A DNA stretch of 64,000 nt, taken from Liolophura sinensis. Its lineage: Eukaryota; Mollusca; Polyplacophora; Chitonida; Chitonidae. The stretch is taken from positions 27,519,064 through 27,583,063 of the forward strand of contig NC_088296.1 in assembly GCF_032854445.1 (NCBI RefSeq), given 5' to 3'. The first letter of the stretch is position 1. Every line of letters starts with the position of its first letter. This document shows positions 42,801-52,829 of the stretch, piece by piece. Under the pieces are notes generated by a model, which had not been told where the DNA came from, ran no database searches, and saw only the letters and a list, made by a program, of their open reading frames with translations. The position numbers and the translations under genes are program-made.

Positions 42801-45800
42801 ATGTACCCAAAACAAACAACTTTCTGGTTTATGCCTTACCTGCAAATATCCTGCCGTCATCAAGGGTAACTGCCCGTAAATGTCTCAGGTCTGTTTTGTT
42901 TCCCACAAGCATGATTCTGACACACGGGTCTGCGTGTTCCCGCAGCTCCTGTACCCATCTGTCCAGATTAGCGAAGGACTGAGGCTTTGTGATGTCAAAC
43001 ACAACCAGAGCACCCACGGCCCCGCGGTAGTACCTGTCATCATAATGAGGAATTAATTACCTGATTTGTGTGAATTATGATTAATTAGTTTGTAACTGAG
43101 TTTTAGAGAATGTTAGGACAGTTTCCTTTAAATGTCCTGTGCTTAAGCATTAACCTTAAATGCCTGAGCATTAACCTTTAATGCTTGAGCATTAACCTTC
43201 AATGCTTGGGCATTAACCTTCAATGCTTGAGCATTAACCTTTGATGCTTGAGCATTAACCTTTGATGCTTGAGCATTAACCTTTGATGCTTGAGCACACG
43301 CCATTTAAAGGAAAATGTCAAACTTGTCATTACTTGTCAAACCACAATGCTTTCACTGTTGACAAAAAGTGCTGTCAACGTTCAAATACTTCTATTTTCT
43401 GCGTTAAAATAATTCATAAAGTATTCTGATATAAATCTCTACAATAGGAATATGTAACGTTGTATTAAAAATCTCTGCAGAACATTGTGGCGTCATTGAT
43501 TTATTCATCATAACAGGGTTCATCTCAAACCCAGCAGTTCGACACCGATTACAGTTCCCTGGTTCAACTAGCAGCCTAAGTTGATCAAATGTTTGACACC
43601 TGTAGTAATTTCTAACTCTCAACCACAGGTACCTCGTTATACACTTACCTGACACAGATTTTAACAAACAACCTCGGAAGTCAAGGAGACCAAAACATAA
43701 CATTTTCTCAAAAATTTATATACAAGTATTACAAGTATAAGAAGTCATGTGCAATTTAGCCTATGATTTTAAGTCTATCCCATGATTCCTGGTGTCTGGT
43801 TGTGATTCTTGCTAACTGGACACAGCTGGGGGTCTGAGGTGTGTGTTCCCAGGATTGTACATATCAGTGACCAGTTAACACCCTCACACTTCACTGAACA
43901 GGTAACTGATAGCTCCAGTAGAATCACTACACAGAGTACAGGTATCTGGTGGGGCAAGTGAGTTGCCCCAAAGCACTTCAGCGAGCAACGAAATGTTAGC
44001 ACTAAAACCATCCCTATATATCTTCTACCAGAATGGTTTCACGTATGGTCTGTGAGAGTATGTCGTGCCAAAACAGGCGGACTGAGGTTAGACTGTGAAC
44101 CGGTAAGAAACAGGCCCACTTTGATAAGCGTGCAAGTCTTTCAAAACATCACCGAACAACAAATATGTGTCTAATGTAAATAAAAACCCATATGCGTTTG
44201 AGAAGATAATTTACAAATATAAATACAACACTTCACTGCTCTGACTTACCGCGATTAGATCAAACTTTACAGGCTTGCACTCGATGATCAGAACTCATGA
44301 TCACACCTTACCTGTGTAGGCCTTGATGATTGTATGGAAATTTGGGGGGAGGACGTGCCAAACTATAACCTATTGAGTATTCAGAAACGGCTGAGTTGTA
44401 TTAATATCATGGCTAATCCCAGCCTTTCGCACAGCTCTGGGTATAGTCTTTGAAGTTTCAACATAGTTTAGGAGACCCGTCAATCACAGCAGAGACCAGA
44501 TCTGACCACTCGATGTTCAGGCAATTGTCTTTACTTCTACTCGCTGTAAATGGGTTACGTGTGTTGTGTGTGACACCCCCAACTCAGACTGTGTGGAAGT
44601 AACCGACCGGGGAAATCATTTTCGGCAAGTCATTTCATGAGTCAAAAAAAAAAAAAAAAATTTTTTTTTTCAACGAATGATGGACCCAAACTTGAGAACA
44701 AGTTATTGGTTTGTTCCTCGCCACCAATGACGTTTCAATGAGAGTCTAGGTGGACTAGTGGGTATATAATCACCCTTCTCTCAGTTCACGCCTGGGGAGT
44801 TTACCCCATGTGGCGAGGGCCAGCAGCCAGACCATCACTGGGGAGTACTACACAGCTAAGGGCTGATCACTCTCCACTGTCATCTCCTCCGGCAACTCAA
44901 ATCGGCTAAACTTTACGGCTAGAAATTTTCGCCCAAACTCTATGTGATTTACGGTATTTGAAATTGAATGGGTACACATGTTCAAAACATGTTCATAAAT
45001 CAGAAGATATTGTACACAGAAAATGGTTGTCCAAACATGTTCATAAATCAGAAGATATTGTACATGGAAAATGGCTGTCCACTACCTGGAGTCAAAAGTC
45101 ATTTTGAAAAACAAAAATCATATATCATCTCAGAATTAAGAGGTCTTCATCTCCAAAACCCTATTTTGTAACTGAAGAGCTGAAGATGTCTTTATTCTGT
45201 CTTTATTTGTGTAGCATATCTTGTTTTTTCAAAACTTCCAAAAGTTTGGTTTCAGTAAAACAATGTTTATCAAGAAGATGTACTGATATCTACATAAGCA
45301 TGACACTTCACTCTGGGCTTGTGGAATTTTCAGTGAACTAGAGAGCTGACCTTAATAAAAACCTTACCCTGATACCAATGTCATCTTCCCAACACTCACA
45401 ATACCCTGAATTACCCTAAATGACCTAAAAATCTGACCACCAAAGAACACATCTGGAGGATAATAAATGTCATCAGATATTATTTTCCCAGAAGGATATC
45501 ACCCTACCTTCCAAACACGTCTCAGAGCAGCTTTCTAAATTCAACAGAACTCCCAGAATGTGGAAAAAAGAGCAACGTGTTCAAGGATGAAATTTTAGGT
45601 CATTTAGGGTAACAATTAACAGTTTTTGTGAGGTTTGTTTATGCTCAGCTGAATGAAACACTGGTCCAGTTTGATCGCATGACTGTTAGAAGTCATCCAG
45701 GATCAACAAGCCATCGCAGTTATCACATGGTAATAGACACAAAAGATTTCAAATACGAAAATGTGTCTACTCACACACTGGTGATAGCTCTGTACCTCTC

Positions 45801-48800
45801 CTGGCCAGCTGTGTCCCAGATTTGAGAACGGATAGTACGGCCCTTGATATTAACATTTCTAAAACAACAACAACAACAGCTATCTCTATATATCAGTTAG
45901 AGACAAGTAGCTTATCTTGTGAAGGGGTCAATATGTCTTTGAGTGGGCCTATATTTCATGTTGAGTGATGGTAGACACACATGATGAAGTGTTCTTGTGA
46001 CAGTCTTAGAGTCTATCAAGTCTTCTCCTCACGCTGAGGATTTATTGTGACAACATTTATGTATACCAGCTAACTGCAGACTTACTAAATCTGACTGAGA
46101 AATTATCTGTCATACAGACACGACAGATTTAATAATAGAGACCTTTAGTTAGAAGTTACATAATAACTGTAACATGTAATTTCTCACTTGAAATCTGAAT
46201 TAGTTGACCTGTTCTAACTTCAAACTAAAGGTCTCTACTAATACTGCACTGGCTTTGAAAATGGTAGTGAATCTGTGGAAATCCAGTCATTGTATGGTTG
46301 CATGATGATATTATCTATGGACGAGAAAGTAAAAAAAAACTTTATGTTAAGACAGATAATATTGCTAATTAAAATATTTATTTGTTATATTACATTTTTT
46401 CACATATAATCATGTGACTGGCATAGGCATGACAAAGGTTGTGGCTTTGGAAGAGGGGGACTTTGGCATGGCCGTGAGAAAGGTTGTGGCTTTGGAAGGG
46501 GGGCTCTGGCATAGGCGTGACAAAGGTTGTGCCTTTGGAAGGGTGGGGGGGGCTTTGGCATAGGCGTGACAAAGGTTGTGGCTTTGGAAGGGGGGACTTT
46601 GGCATAGGCGTGAAAGAGGTTGTGGCTTTGGAAGTGGGGGGGGCTTTGGCATAGGCGTGACAAAGGTTGTGCCTTTAGAAGGGGGGACTTTGGCATAGGC
46701 GTGACAGAGGTTGTGGCTTTGGAAGGGGGGCTTTGGCATAGGCGTGACATAGGTTGTGGCTTTGGAAGGGGGGACTTTGGCATAGGCGTGACAAAAGTTT
46801 GGCTTTGGAAGGGGGGACTTTGGCATGGGCATGACAAAGGTTGTGGCTTTGGAAGGGGGGACTTTGGCATAGGCGTGATATAGGTTGTGACTTTGGAAGG
46901 GGGGACTTTGGCATAGGCGTGACAAAAGTTTTGGCTTTGGAAGGTGGGGCTCTGGCATAGGTGTGACAAAGGTTGTGGCTTTGGAAGGGGGGACTTTGGC
47001 ATAGGCGTGACAGAGGTTGTGGCTTTGGAAGGGGGGACTTTGGCATAGGCGTGACAGAGGTTGTAGCTTTGGAAGGGGGGACTTTGGCATAGGCGTGACA
47101 GAGGTTGTGGCTTTGGAAGGGGGGACTTTGGCATTGGCGTGACATAGGTTGTGGCTTTGGAAGGGGGGGACTTTGGCATAGGCGTGACAAAGGTTGTAGC
47201 TTTGGAAGGGGGGACTTTGGCATAGGTGTGACAGAGGTTGTAGCTTTGGAAGGGGGGACTTTAGCATAGGCGTGACATAGGTTGTGGCTTTGGAAGGGGG
47301 GACTTTGGCATAGGCGTGACATAGGTTGTGGCTTTGGAAGGGGGGACTTTGGCATAGGCGTGACATAGGTTGTGGCTTTGGAAGGGGGGACTTTGGCATT
47401 GGCGTGACATAGGTTGTGGCTTTGGAAGGGGGGACTTTGGCATAGGCGTGACATAGGTTGTTGCTTTGGAAGGGGGGGACTTTGGCATAGGCGTGACATA
47501 GGTTGTGGCTTTGGAAGGGGGGACTTTGGCATAGGCGTGACATAGGGTGTGGCTTTGGAAGGTCAGAGGTGGGGGCTGTGTGATAAATTGGGACTGTACG
47601 AGAGGGGCTAGGGGGCAGGGAGGAAGGGATGATGGGGGGAGGGGTGGCATACAGACTATTGCAGCAAACTCCAGCAACACTGCAAAGACATCAGCACCTC
47701 CCCTCTCTACCCCTTCTACCAAATTCCCACTTTCCTTAGCACCACCCCTCTTCCCCTCCTACCCAATCCCCCTTTCATCAGCACCACCCCTCTTCCCCTC
47801 CTACCCAATCCCCCTTTCATCAGCACCACCCCTCTACCCCTCCTACCAAATCCCCTCTTTCATCAGCACCACCCCTCTACCCCTCCTACCAAATCCCCTC
47901 TTTCATCAGTACCACCCTCTACCCCTCCTACCAAATCCCCTCTTTCATCAGCAGCACCCCTCTTCCCCTCCTACCCAATCCCCTCTTTCATCAGCAGCAC
48001 CCCTCTTCCCCTCCTACCCAATCCCCCTTTCATCAGCACCACCCCTCTTCCCCTCCTACCCAATTCCCCCTTTCATCAGCACCACCCCTCTTCCCCTCCT
48101 ACCCTATCCCCTCTTTCATCAGCACCACCCCCTCTACCCCTCCCACCAAATCCCCCCTTTCATCAGCACTGATTGACAGACTGACAGGCCCTGTCGGTGG
48201 ATGAAAGTTGGTGGATCTCCATTATGACACACGGGTGAACACAAATTGGATTTGAATCTCAAACCTCACAGGCCAGATAATCTCTTCATATAATGGTACA
48301 TCTATATACACCAAACATTACACAAACCTGGTGGCAAACTCCACCCCTATAGTACTTTTGCTTTCTGCATTGAACTCGTTCCTGGTGAAGCGAGATAGAA
48401 GGTTTGTTTTGCCGACGCCCGAGTCTCCGACCAACACAACTAAAACAAAGATAAACTGCTTAGTGAAGCAAACAAAAGGACCCAGTTTCATAAAACTTCA
48501 TGATAAAGTTTTTTTATCTTAAAAGGATACGTGAAATGCTTGATTTTCATTTTTTAATGCTGGGTATAAGATATGGACCAGAATAAGATGTGGCCAAACT
48601 GACAAAAGTGCGAAAATTTAACCTTCTCAGCTTTCTTCCAGGGACATAAAAATGGCTCAAACAACAAGCAGTTTCTCCTTGGCCCCAGCGGTCCAGGAAT
48701 CAAAATAGACCGCAGTGGTGACGTTGATTGTCATAGCCGTCCAAACAACTCTGTGTGTTTGAGCATTTTCAGTTTGTTCATCGAGGACGTCATTTCTAAA

Positions 48801-49021
48801 TATGTTCAAATAAAGCTGTACGACATTATATTTACATGTTCCAAATTCAGGACATTTCTTGGTGAATTTACCTCTACACTGAGCTATAAGAGGTTACCTT
48901 TCCAAATGAAGTCATATTGGTCACTCTCTCCGCTGAGCTCGCGGAAATCCTCCGAACTCGCTCCCTCCAGTGTGGTGATTGTCAGGTGCTCTCTACCAAT
49001 CAAAATGTCAGGAATCCACCC
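39784..49021 (-). CDS. Divergent Rab11-subfamily small GTPase, multi-exon
   Basis: Exons in transcript order are 49021-48898, 48439-48328, 45858-45775, 43033-42840, 40703-40623 and 39896-39784 (stop 39786-39784). They encode an N-terminal extension of 41 residues ending SDQYDFIWK, the P-loop GDSGVGKT, switch [52 protein letters not shown] and a tail ending TPCSC, a CxC geranylgeranylation site. The switches match Rab11, so Rab11-type effectors may bind. The helices and hypervariable tail differ strongly, so it is a paralogue rather than an allele. Internal exon lengths equal those of Rab11 at 12287-17793. No ATG is seen in frame in the first listed exon before a stop; the start must lie in an upstream exon (candidate 59739-59719). 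It could be a Rab25-like or lineage-specific member; I cannot decide. Confidence 0.92.
39945..40215. repeat. Tandem array, ~34-bp unit, ~8 copies
   Basis: The unit is AACAATGTTTATGTAGCAAG plus TAAGTGAAAAGACC, with length variants. It lies in the last intron of the Rab11 paralogue. Confidence 0.9.
40380..40492. repeat. Tandem array, 18-bp unit, ~6 copies
   Basis: The unit is AGCAATAAATGCACATAT, in the last intron of the Rab11 paralogue. Confidence 0.9.
40623..40703 (-). CDS. Rab11 paralogue exon: G5 motif
   Basis: 81 nt, acceptor TTTACAG, donor GTAG|GTAAGT on the minus strand. It encodes [20 protein letters not shown] and then FNNLLV. It is the same length as the equivalent Rab11 exon. Confidence 0.95.
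41323..41670 (-). mobile_element. SINE family B, copy 2 (paralogue intron)
   Basis: The + strand starts with a (TGAG)n-like tail and TGCTTGGGGTTTAACGTCGT and ends TTTACCAACTGTGCCAGTCA. It shares CCTCCTTGTTGCAGGACGGA and AACGCCAAGCGAGGA with the other B copies. Confidence 0.9.
41810..41950 (-). mobile_element. Degenerate SINE A-like fragment
   Basis: CCCCGGGGAAACCC, AGAAAGCCAGCATGAGCG and GGTGAGAGGCTCCTCGG follow the order of family A in minus orientation but with low identity. Confidence 0.5.
42181..42372 (-). mobile_element. SINE family A, copy 10 (paralogue intron)
   Basis: On + it reads TTTATTTATTTGATTGGTGT, TTTACGCCGTACTCAAGAAT, GTTGCTGACAGACC and GCCAGCATGAGCTGGACTTG. The tRNA head is missing. 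Confidence 0.93.
42840..43033 (-). CDS. Rab11 paralogue exon: YYRGAV to NKTD region
   Basis: 194 nt, acceptor ATGACAG, donor TTGCAG|GTAAGG. It encodes [20 protein letters not shown], the NKTD motif and DDGRIFA. The helix residues differ from Rab11 while the core strands are kept. Confidence 0.95.
43140..43300. repeat. Tandem array, ~21-bp unit, ~7 copies
   Basis: The unit is TTGAGCATTAACCTTTGATG C, with variants ending AATGC. It lies in an intron of the Rab11 paralogue. Confidence 0.9.
44970..45080. repeat. Direct duplication, ~53-bp unit, 2 copies
   Basis: CATGTTCATAAATCAGAAGA and TATTGTACACAGAAAATGG occur twice in succession. Confidence 0.85.
45405..45615 (-). repeat. Dispersed repeat family X, copy 8 (paralogue intron)
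   Basis: The + strand reads CCCTAAATGACCTAAAAATC, CCCAGAAGGATATCACCCTA, CCTTCCAAACACGTCTCAGA and AACAGAACTCCCAGAATGTG, the complement of the family blocks. AGGTCATTTAGGGTAAC also follows at the right end, so the ends form an inverted pair. Confidence 0.7.
45775..45858 (-). CDS. Rab11 paralogue exon: switch II
   Basis: 84 nt, acceptor GTTTTAG, donor AGTGT|GTGAGT. It encodes [20 protein letters not shown] and RYRAITS, followed by a split Val codon where Rab11 has Ala. Confidence 0.95.
46133..46240. mobile_element. MITE-like or hairpin element, 108 bp
   Basis: TAATAGAGACCTTTAGTTAG plus AAGTTA (46133-46158) is nearly the reverse complement of 46215-46240. That gives a stem of about 25 bp with one or two mismatches and a loop of about 56 nt. 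It lies in an intron of the Rab11 paralogue. Confidence 0.65.
46425..47560. repeat. Minisatellite, 44-bp unit, ~26 copies, G-rich
   Basis: The unit is GGCGTGACATAGGTTGTGGC plus TTTGGAAGGGGGGACTTTGGCATA. Variation in the G run length shifts frames, so overlapping long proline-rich open frames of up to about 377 codons appear on the minus strand; none is a plausible protein. It lies in an intron of the Rab11 paralogue. Confidence 0.95.
47690..48168. repeat. Minisatellite, ~42-bp unit, ~11 copies, C-rich
   Basis: The unit is CATCAGCACCACCCCTCTTC plus CCCTCCTACCCAATCCCCCTTT. Almost pure pyrimidine over long stretches on +. The minus (transcribed-sense) strand is therefore rich in GGGG runs. Confidence 0.95.
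48328..48439 (-). CDS. Rab11 paralogue exon: P-loop and switch I
   Basis: 112 nt, acceptor GTTTTAG, donor ACCAG|GTTTGT. It encodes [20 protein letters not shown] then [16 protein letters not shown]. The donor is weaker than those of the other exons. Confidence 0.95.
48898..49021 (-). CDS. Rab11 paralogue N-terminal exon
   Basis: The 3' end is firm: QYDFIWK plus one base, donor AAAG|GTAACC, in phase with the P-loop exon. The 5' border is uncertain. An in-frame TAG lies just upstream; it ends in an AG that would serve as a phase-0 acceptor at 49022, but its pyrimidine tract is poor. An alternative acceptor GGTAG lies about 25 bases into the exon. The region encodes acidic, Ser-rich residues ([18 protein letters not shown]) not found in ordinary Rab11. 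Confidence 0.75.
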
Positions 49022-49149
49022 CTAGCACCTCCTCTCTGTACCAAAGCTTGGTTTTTGTCACCTGATCCAGGTAAGATGTAGTCACATGGAAACAACTCTT
49101 GTTAGCGTTTTCTGTTCAAATTCTACAAAGATACACAGAGATGAATTCA

Positions 49150-49530
49150 TCGACAATAACAGATACATGAGAAACACATAATAACAGATACACGATAAAC
49201 ACCTAATAACAGACACATGATAAACACCTAATAACAGATACATGATAAACACTTAATAACACCTAATAACAGATACATGATAAACACCTAATAACAGATA
49301 CACGATAAACACTTAGTCACAGATACATGATAAACATTTAATAACAGATACATGCTAAAAATCTAATAACACCTAGTACCAGACACATGATAAACACAAA
49401 ATAACAGATACATGATAAACACCTAATAACAGATACACGATAAACACCTAATAACAGATACATGATATACACCTAGTAACAGATACACGATAAACACCTA
49501 ACAACATATACATGATAAACACCTATTTTC
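49150..49530. repeat. Tandem array, ~25-bp unit, ~15 copies
   Basis: The unit is AACAGATACATGATAAACAC plus CTAAT. Single-base variants (ACACGATAAAC, ACACATG) are interspersed. Confidence 0.92.
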
Positions 49531-50029
49531 ATGTATCAATTAACTTTTAATTGGATGTTTAAATCAAAGTGTACAAAAAGTCAGAAAAAATGCATGCCTA
49601 AAATGAAAGGCAATGAGAGAACTGTGTCCAGAAACACTTTAAATTATTTTCTTTATGTATTTTTTTTTCTCTCAAAAAAAGAAATTCCACAAAACTGATG
49701 TTTTCATTTGGCGGGGTTTTGAAACACAATATCCAGAAGTTTTTGATATTGTTTTGAGTGTCTGAAGATCCATTACTAGATTTGATCTGGATATAGTTCA
49801 GTGTATGTTATATTTAGACCTGGTAACAAGGCTACCAAAGAGCTCAACTGTATGAGACACATGAACGCAACACTTCAGCTCAATGAATGAAGAACTGAAA
49901 TCATGAGTTTGGTAATTTGGTAATTTATGATAATTAATATTAATACAGAGCATCAGCGATGGAACATCCCCTGTGTGTCATTGTACTTTATATGCATGTA
50001 AAACTTCAGGGCAATACATACAGTATTTT

Positions 50030-50575
50030 GTAAATACCAACCCTAGCATTTTGTTTAACAGATATTCTAATACACAATATTTTAAGTCAGGAATTCAGTA
50101 ATTTACGGTATTAAACATGCACACTGAGTCAATGATGGGAAATGACCCCCATCACCTCCGTGCTATTCAGCTCTACATGTGTGAAAAACTTTGTTTAACA
50201 ATGATTCTTATACATAATACACTAAATCAGGAATTCAATAATTTATGGTATTTAATATGTACACACGGAATCAATGATGAAATACACCCCCCTCCAACAA
50301 TTTCCCCCCCTCCTCCCCTCCACCTATGTGCAAGCTCTGAGCTCAATGCATACAGTACTTTTTACTTACAGTAAGAAACCACCAAGCATTTTGCTTAACA
50401 CTGATTCTTCCACACAATACAGTCACTAAGTCAGGAAATCATTAATTACAGCACTTGATATGCACCCATCCAACGATGGAATGTCCGCCTCGTGCTATTT
50501 TGCTCTACATGTGTGCCAACCCTGAGCTCAACACCTGCAGTACTTTTTAAGATAGCACCCCTTACATTTTGTTTA
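50030..50575. repeat. Three diverged ~175-bp direct repeats
   Basis: Each holds CATTTTGTTTAACA, a TATTCTAATACACAATAT-like block, AAGTCAGGAATTCAGTAATT, an AATGATGG block and TGCTCTACATGTGTG in order. Non-coding. Confidence 0.75.
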
Positions 50576-50679
50576 ACATTGCTTTCTCTATTACTGGACG
50601 CAGACTCGCGGGCTACGACATAAGCTACACCTGTACCTTATACAGGTGAGCTAAAAATAGAACAAGAACTATTCTGCAC

Positions 50680-51480
50680 ACAAAAAATTCTCATAAATGA
50701 AATGATGTGAAGTCATATCACGTAAATTCTCATGAATGAAGTGATGCAAAGTTATATCACGTAAATTCTCATGAATGAAGTGATGCGAAGTCATATCTCG
50801 TAAATTCTCATGAATGAAGTGATGTGAAGTCATATCATGTAAACTCTCATGAATGAAGTGATGCAAAGTTATATCACGTAAATTCTCATGAATGAAGTGA
50901 TGGGAAGTCATATCTCGTAAATTCTCATGAATGAAGTGATGTGAAGTCATATCATGTAAATTCTCATGAATGAAGTGATGTGAAGTCATATGTAAATTCT
51001 CATGAACGTGATGTGATTTTTTTTTTTTTTTTTTTTTTTTTTTGATTGGTGTTTTACGCCGTACTCAAGAATATTTCACTTATACGACGGCGGCCAGCAT
51101 TATGGTGGGTGGAAACCGGGCACAGCCCGGGGGAAACCCACGACCATCCGCAGGTTGCTGACAGACCTTCCCACTTACGGAACGTGATGTGAAGTCATAT
51201 CACGTAAATTCTCATGAATGAAGTGATACGAAGTCTTATCACGTAAATTCTCATAAATGAAGTGATGCGAAGTCATATCATGTAAATTCTCATGAATGAA
51301 GTGATGCGAAGTCATATCACGTAAATTCTCATGAATGAAGTGATGCGAAGTCATATCATGTAAATTCTCATGAATGAAGTGATGCGAAGTCACATCACGT
51401 AAATTCTCATGAATGAAGTGATGCGAAGTCATATCATGTAAATTCTCATGAATAATGTGATGCGAAGTCATATCACATAA
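50680..51480. repeat. Minisatellite, 39-bp unit, ~16 copies, split by a SINE
   Basis: The unit is GTGATGCGAAGTCATATCAC plus GTAAATTCTCATGAATGAA. The unit is 13 codons, so the minus strand stays open on each side of the SINE at 51017-51180 (repeated HENLRDMTSHHFI). Coding function is not supported. Confidence 0.95.
51017..51180 (-). mobile_element. SINE family A, young 5'-truncated copy 11 with TSD
   Basis: The tail is 27 uninterrupted T on the + strand (51017-51043), followed by the conserved 3' half of family A, truncated at CCACTTACGG. The 12-bp target duplication AACGTGATGTGA lies at 51005-51016 and 51181-51192, inside the 39-bp array. The pure tail and perfect duplication suggest recent insertion. 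Confidence 0.95.
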
Positions 51481-51837
51481 ATGTGGTCTGAAAGGGCCAC
51501 CGTACATTCTCCTATACTTTATATTATGCTTTTATGGTGCAATAATGATTCTAATAAAAAGCAAATGAAATTTTGGAGTCAGTTTTGGTTGGCACTTTGA
51601 ATAGCCCTAACTTCATCACATCATTTATGTTCTCCTCAGATAATAAGGCAAAAGAAAAAACAAAGAAAAAGAAACACTAAAGCATTTTTTTTTTAGTTAA
51701 ATATGCACACATTTATTATCAATCTTATGCTAATAACGATTTCTTTGTGTCACCAAAGATGCAAGCTTAAAAAAAAACGTGCAAATTATTTCTCTATACA
51801 TCTCTAAGTCTCTCAGAATGTTTCAAAATATTGATTT

Positions 51838-52018
51838 GTTTATTTATTTGATTGGTGTTTTATGCCGTACTCTAGAATATTCCACCAATATGACGGCGGC
51901 CAGCATTACGTTGGGAGGAAGCCAGCATGAGCTGGACTTGAACTCACAGCGGCTGCATTGGTGAGAGGCTCCTAGGTCATTACGCTGCGTCAGCGCACTA
52001 ACCAACTGAGCCAGGGAG
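51838..52018 (-). mobile_element. SINE family A, copy 12 with internal deletion
   Basis: The + strand shows TTTATTTATTTGATTGGTGT at one end and CACTAACCAACTGAGCCAGG (head) at the other. About 80 bp of the middle (the GGTTGCTGACAGACC region) is missing. Confidence 0.9.
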
Positions 52019-52561
52019 GGAATTAGGGTATATGTATTTCGTTTCACTTATTTAACTGGTGTTTAAAGCTGTTTAAACATTTGCCACTTGCACATATGAT
52101 GATGGTCTGATGTCGTTACTCATGCTCTACGCCACTGTAAGTACCTGAGCCTATTGGTACAAAAAATATTTGTTGTTATTTGATTGCTGTTTAGTGTTCA
52201 ATAACTTTTTTACTTATATCATCAAGTGGGTCAGTTTAATGTGTTGAAAACCTGAGTAATTCAATGATGGTTTGATGTGTAATGGCTGGGTTTTCCTGTT
52301 AAAAAACCACCTAATCCCCGATGTTTACTGTGACTACCAACTGGGGAGTTTCCCTCCTGGCGGTATAGACAGGGCTCATTTAGCACCCTGTCACATCATT
52401 TTGACAAATCTACACTTGTTTTGACTTACTAGGGAATTTGTTCACACCAAATGTGGGTTTGAGTTGTTGATGTCAGAGAAATTTTCTGCATGGAAGTAGG
52501 CTGGACCGATATGACTGATGTTGTACACGGCATAATGATAATTTTAGCTACGTGTAGCTTA

Positions 52562-52826
52562 ATATATTTATTTATATATTGGGCATTTTACACCGTACTC
52601 AAAAATATTTCACTTAGACGACTGCGGCAGCATTACATGGTGGGAGGAAACCACGCTGAGCCCTAGGGAAACCCACGATCATCTGCAAGTTGCTGACAGA
52701 CCTTCCCACGTACAGCTAGAGAGGAAATCAGCTGGACTTGAACTCACCGCACCCGCCTTGGTGAGAGGCTGCTGGGCCATTGTGCCCTACTGGCATGCTG
52801 AACCCCATGGCCACAGGGGCCCCATG
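52562..52826 (-). mobile_element. SINE family A, diverged near full-length copy 13
   Basis: The blocks CATTTTACACCGTACTCAAA, AGTTGCTGACAGACCTTCCC, GCTGGACTTGAACTCACCGC and GGCCACAGGGGCCCC are present, but identity is lower than in the other copies. Confidence 0.8.
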
Positions 52827-52829
52827 TGT

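Noticed and set aside
46400-47543. Proline-rich minus-strand frames of 259-377 codons
   Set aside because: They overlap one another in different frames through the 44-bp array and lie in an intron of the Rab11 paralogue.
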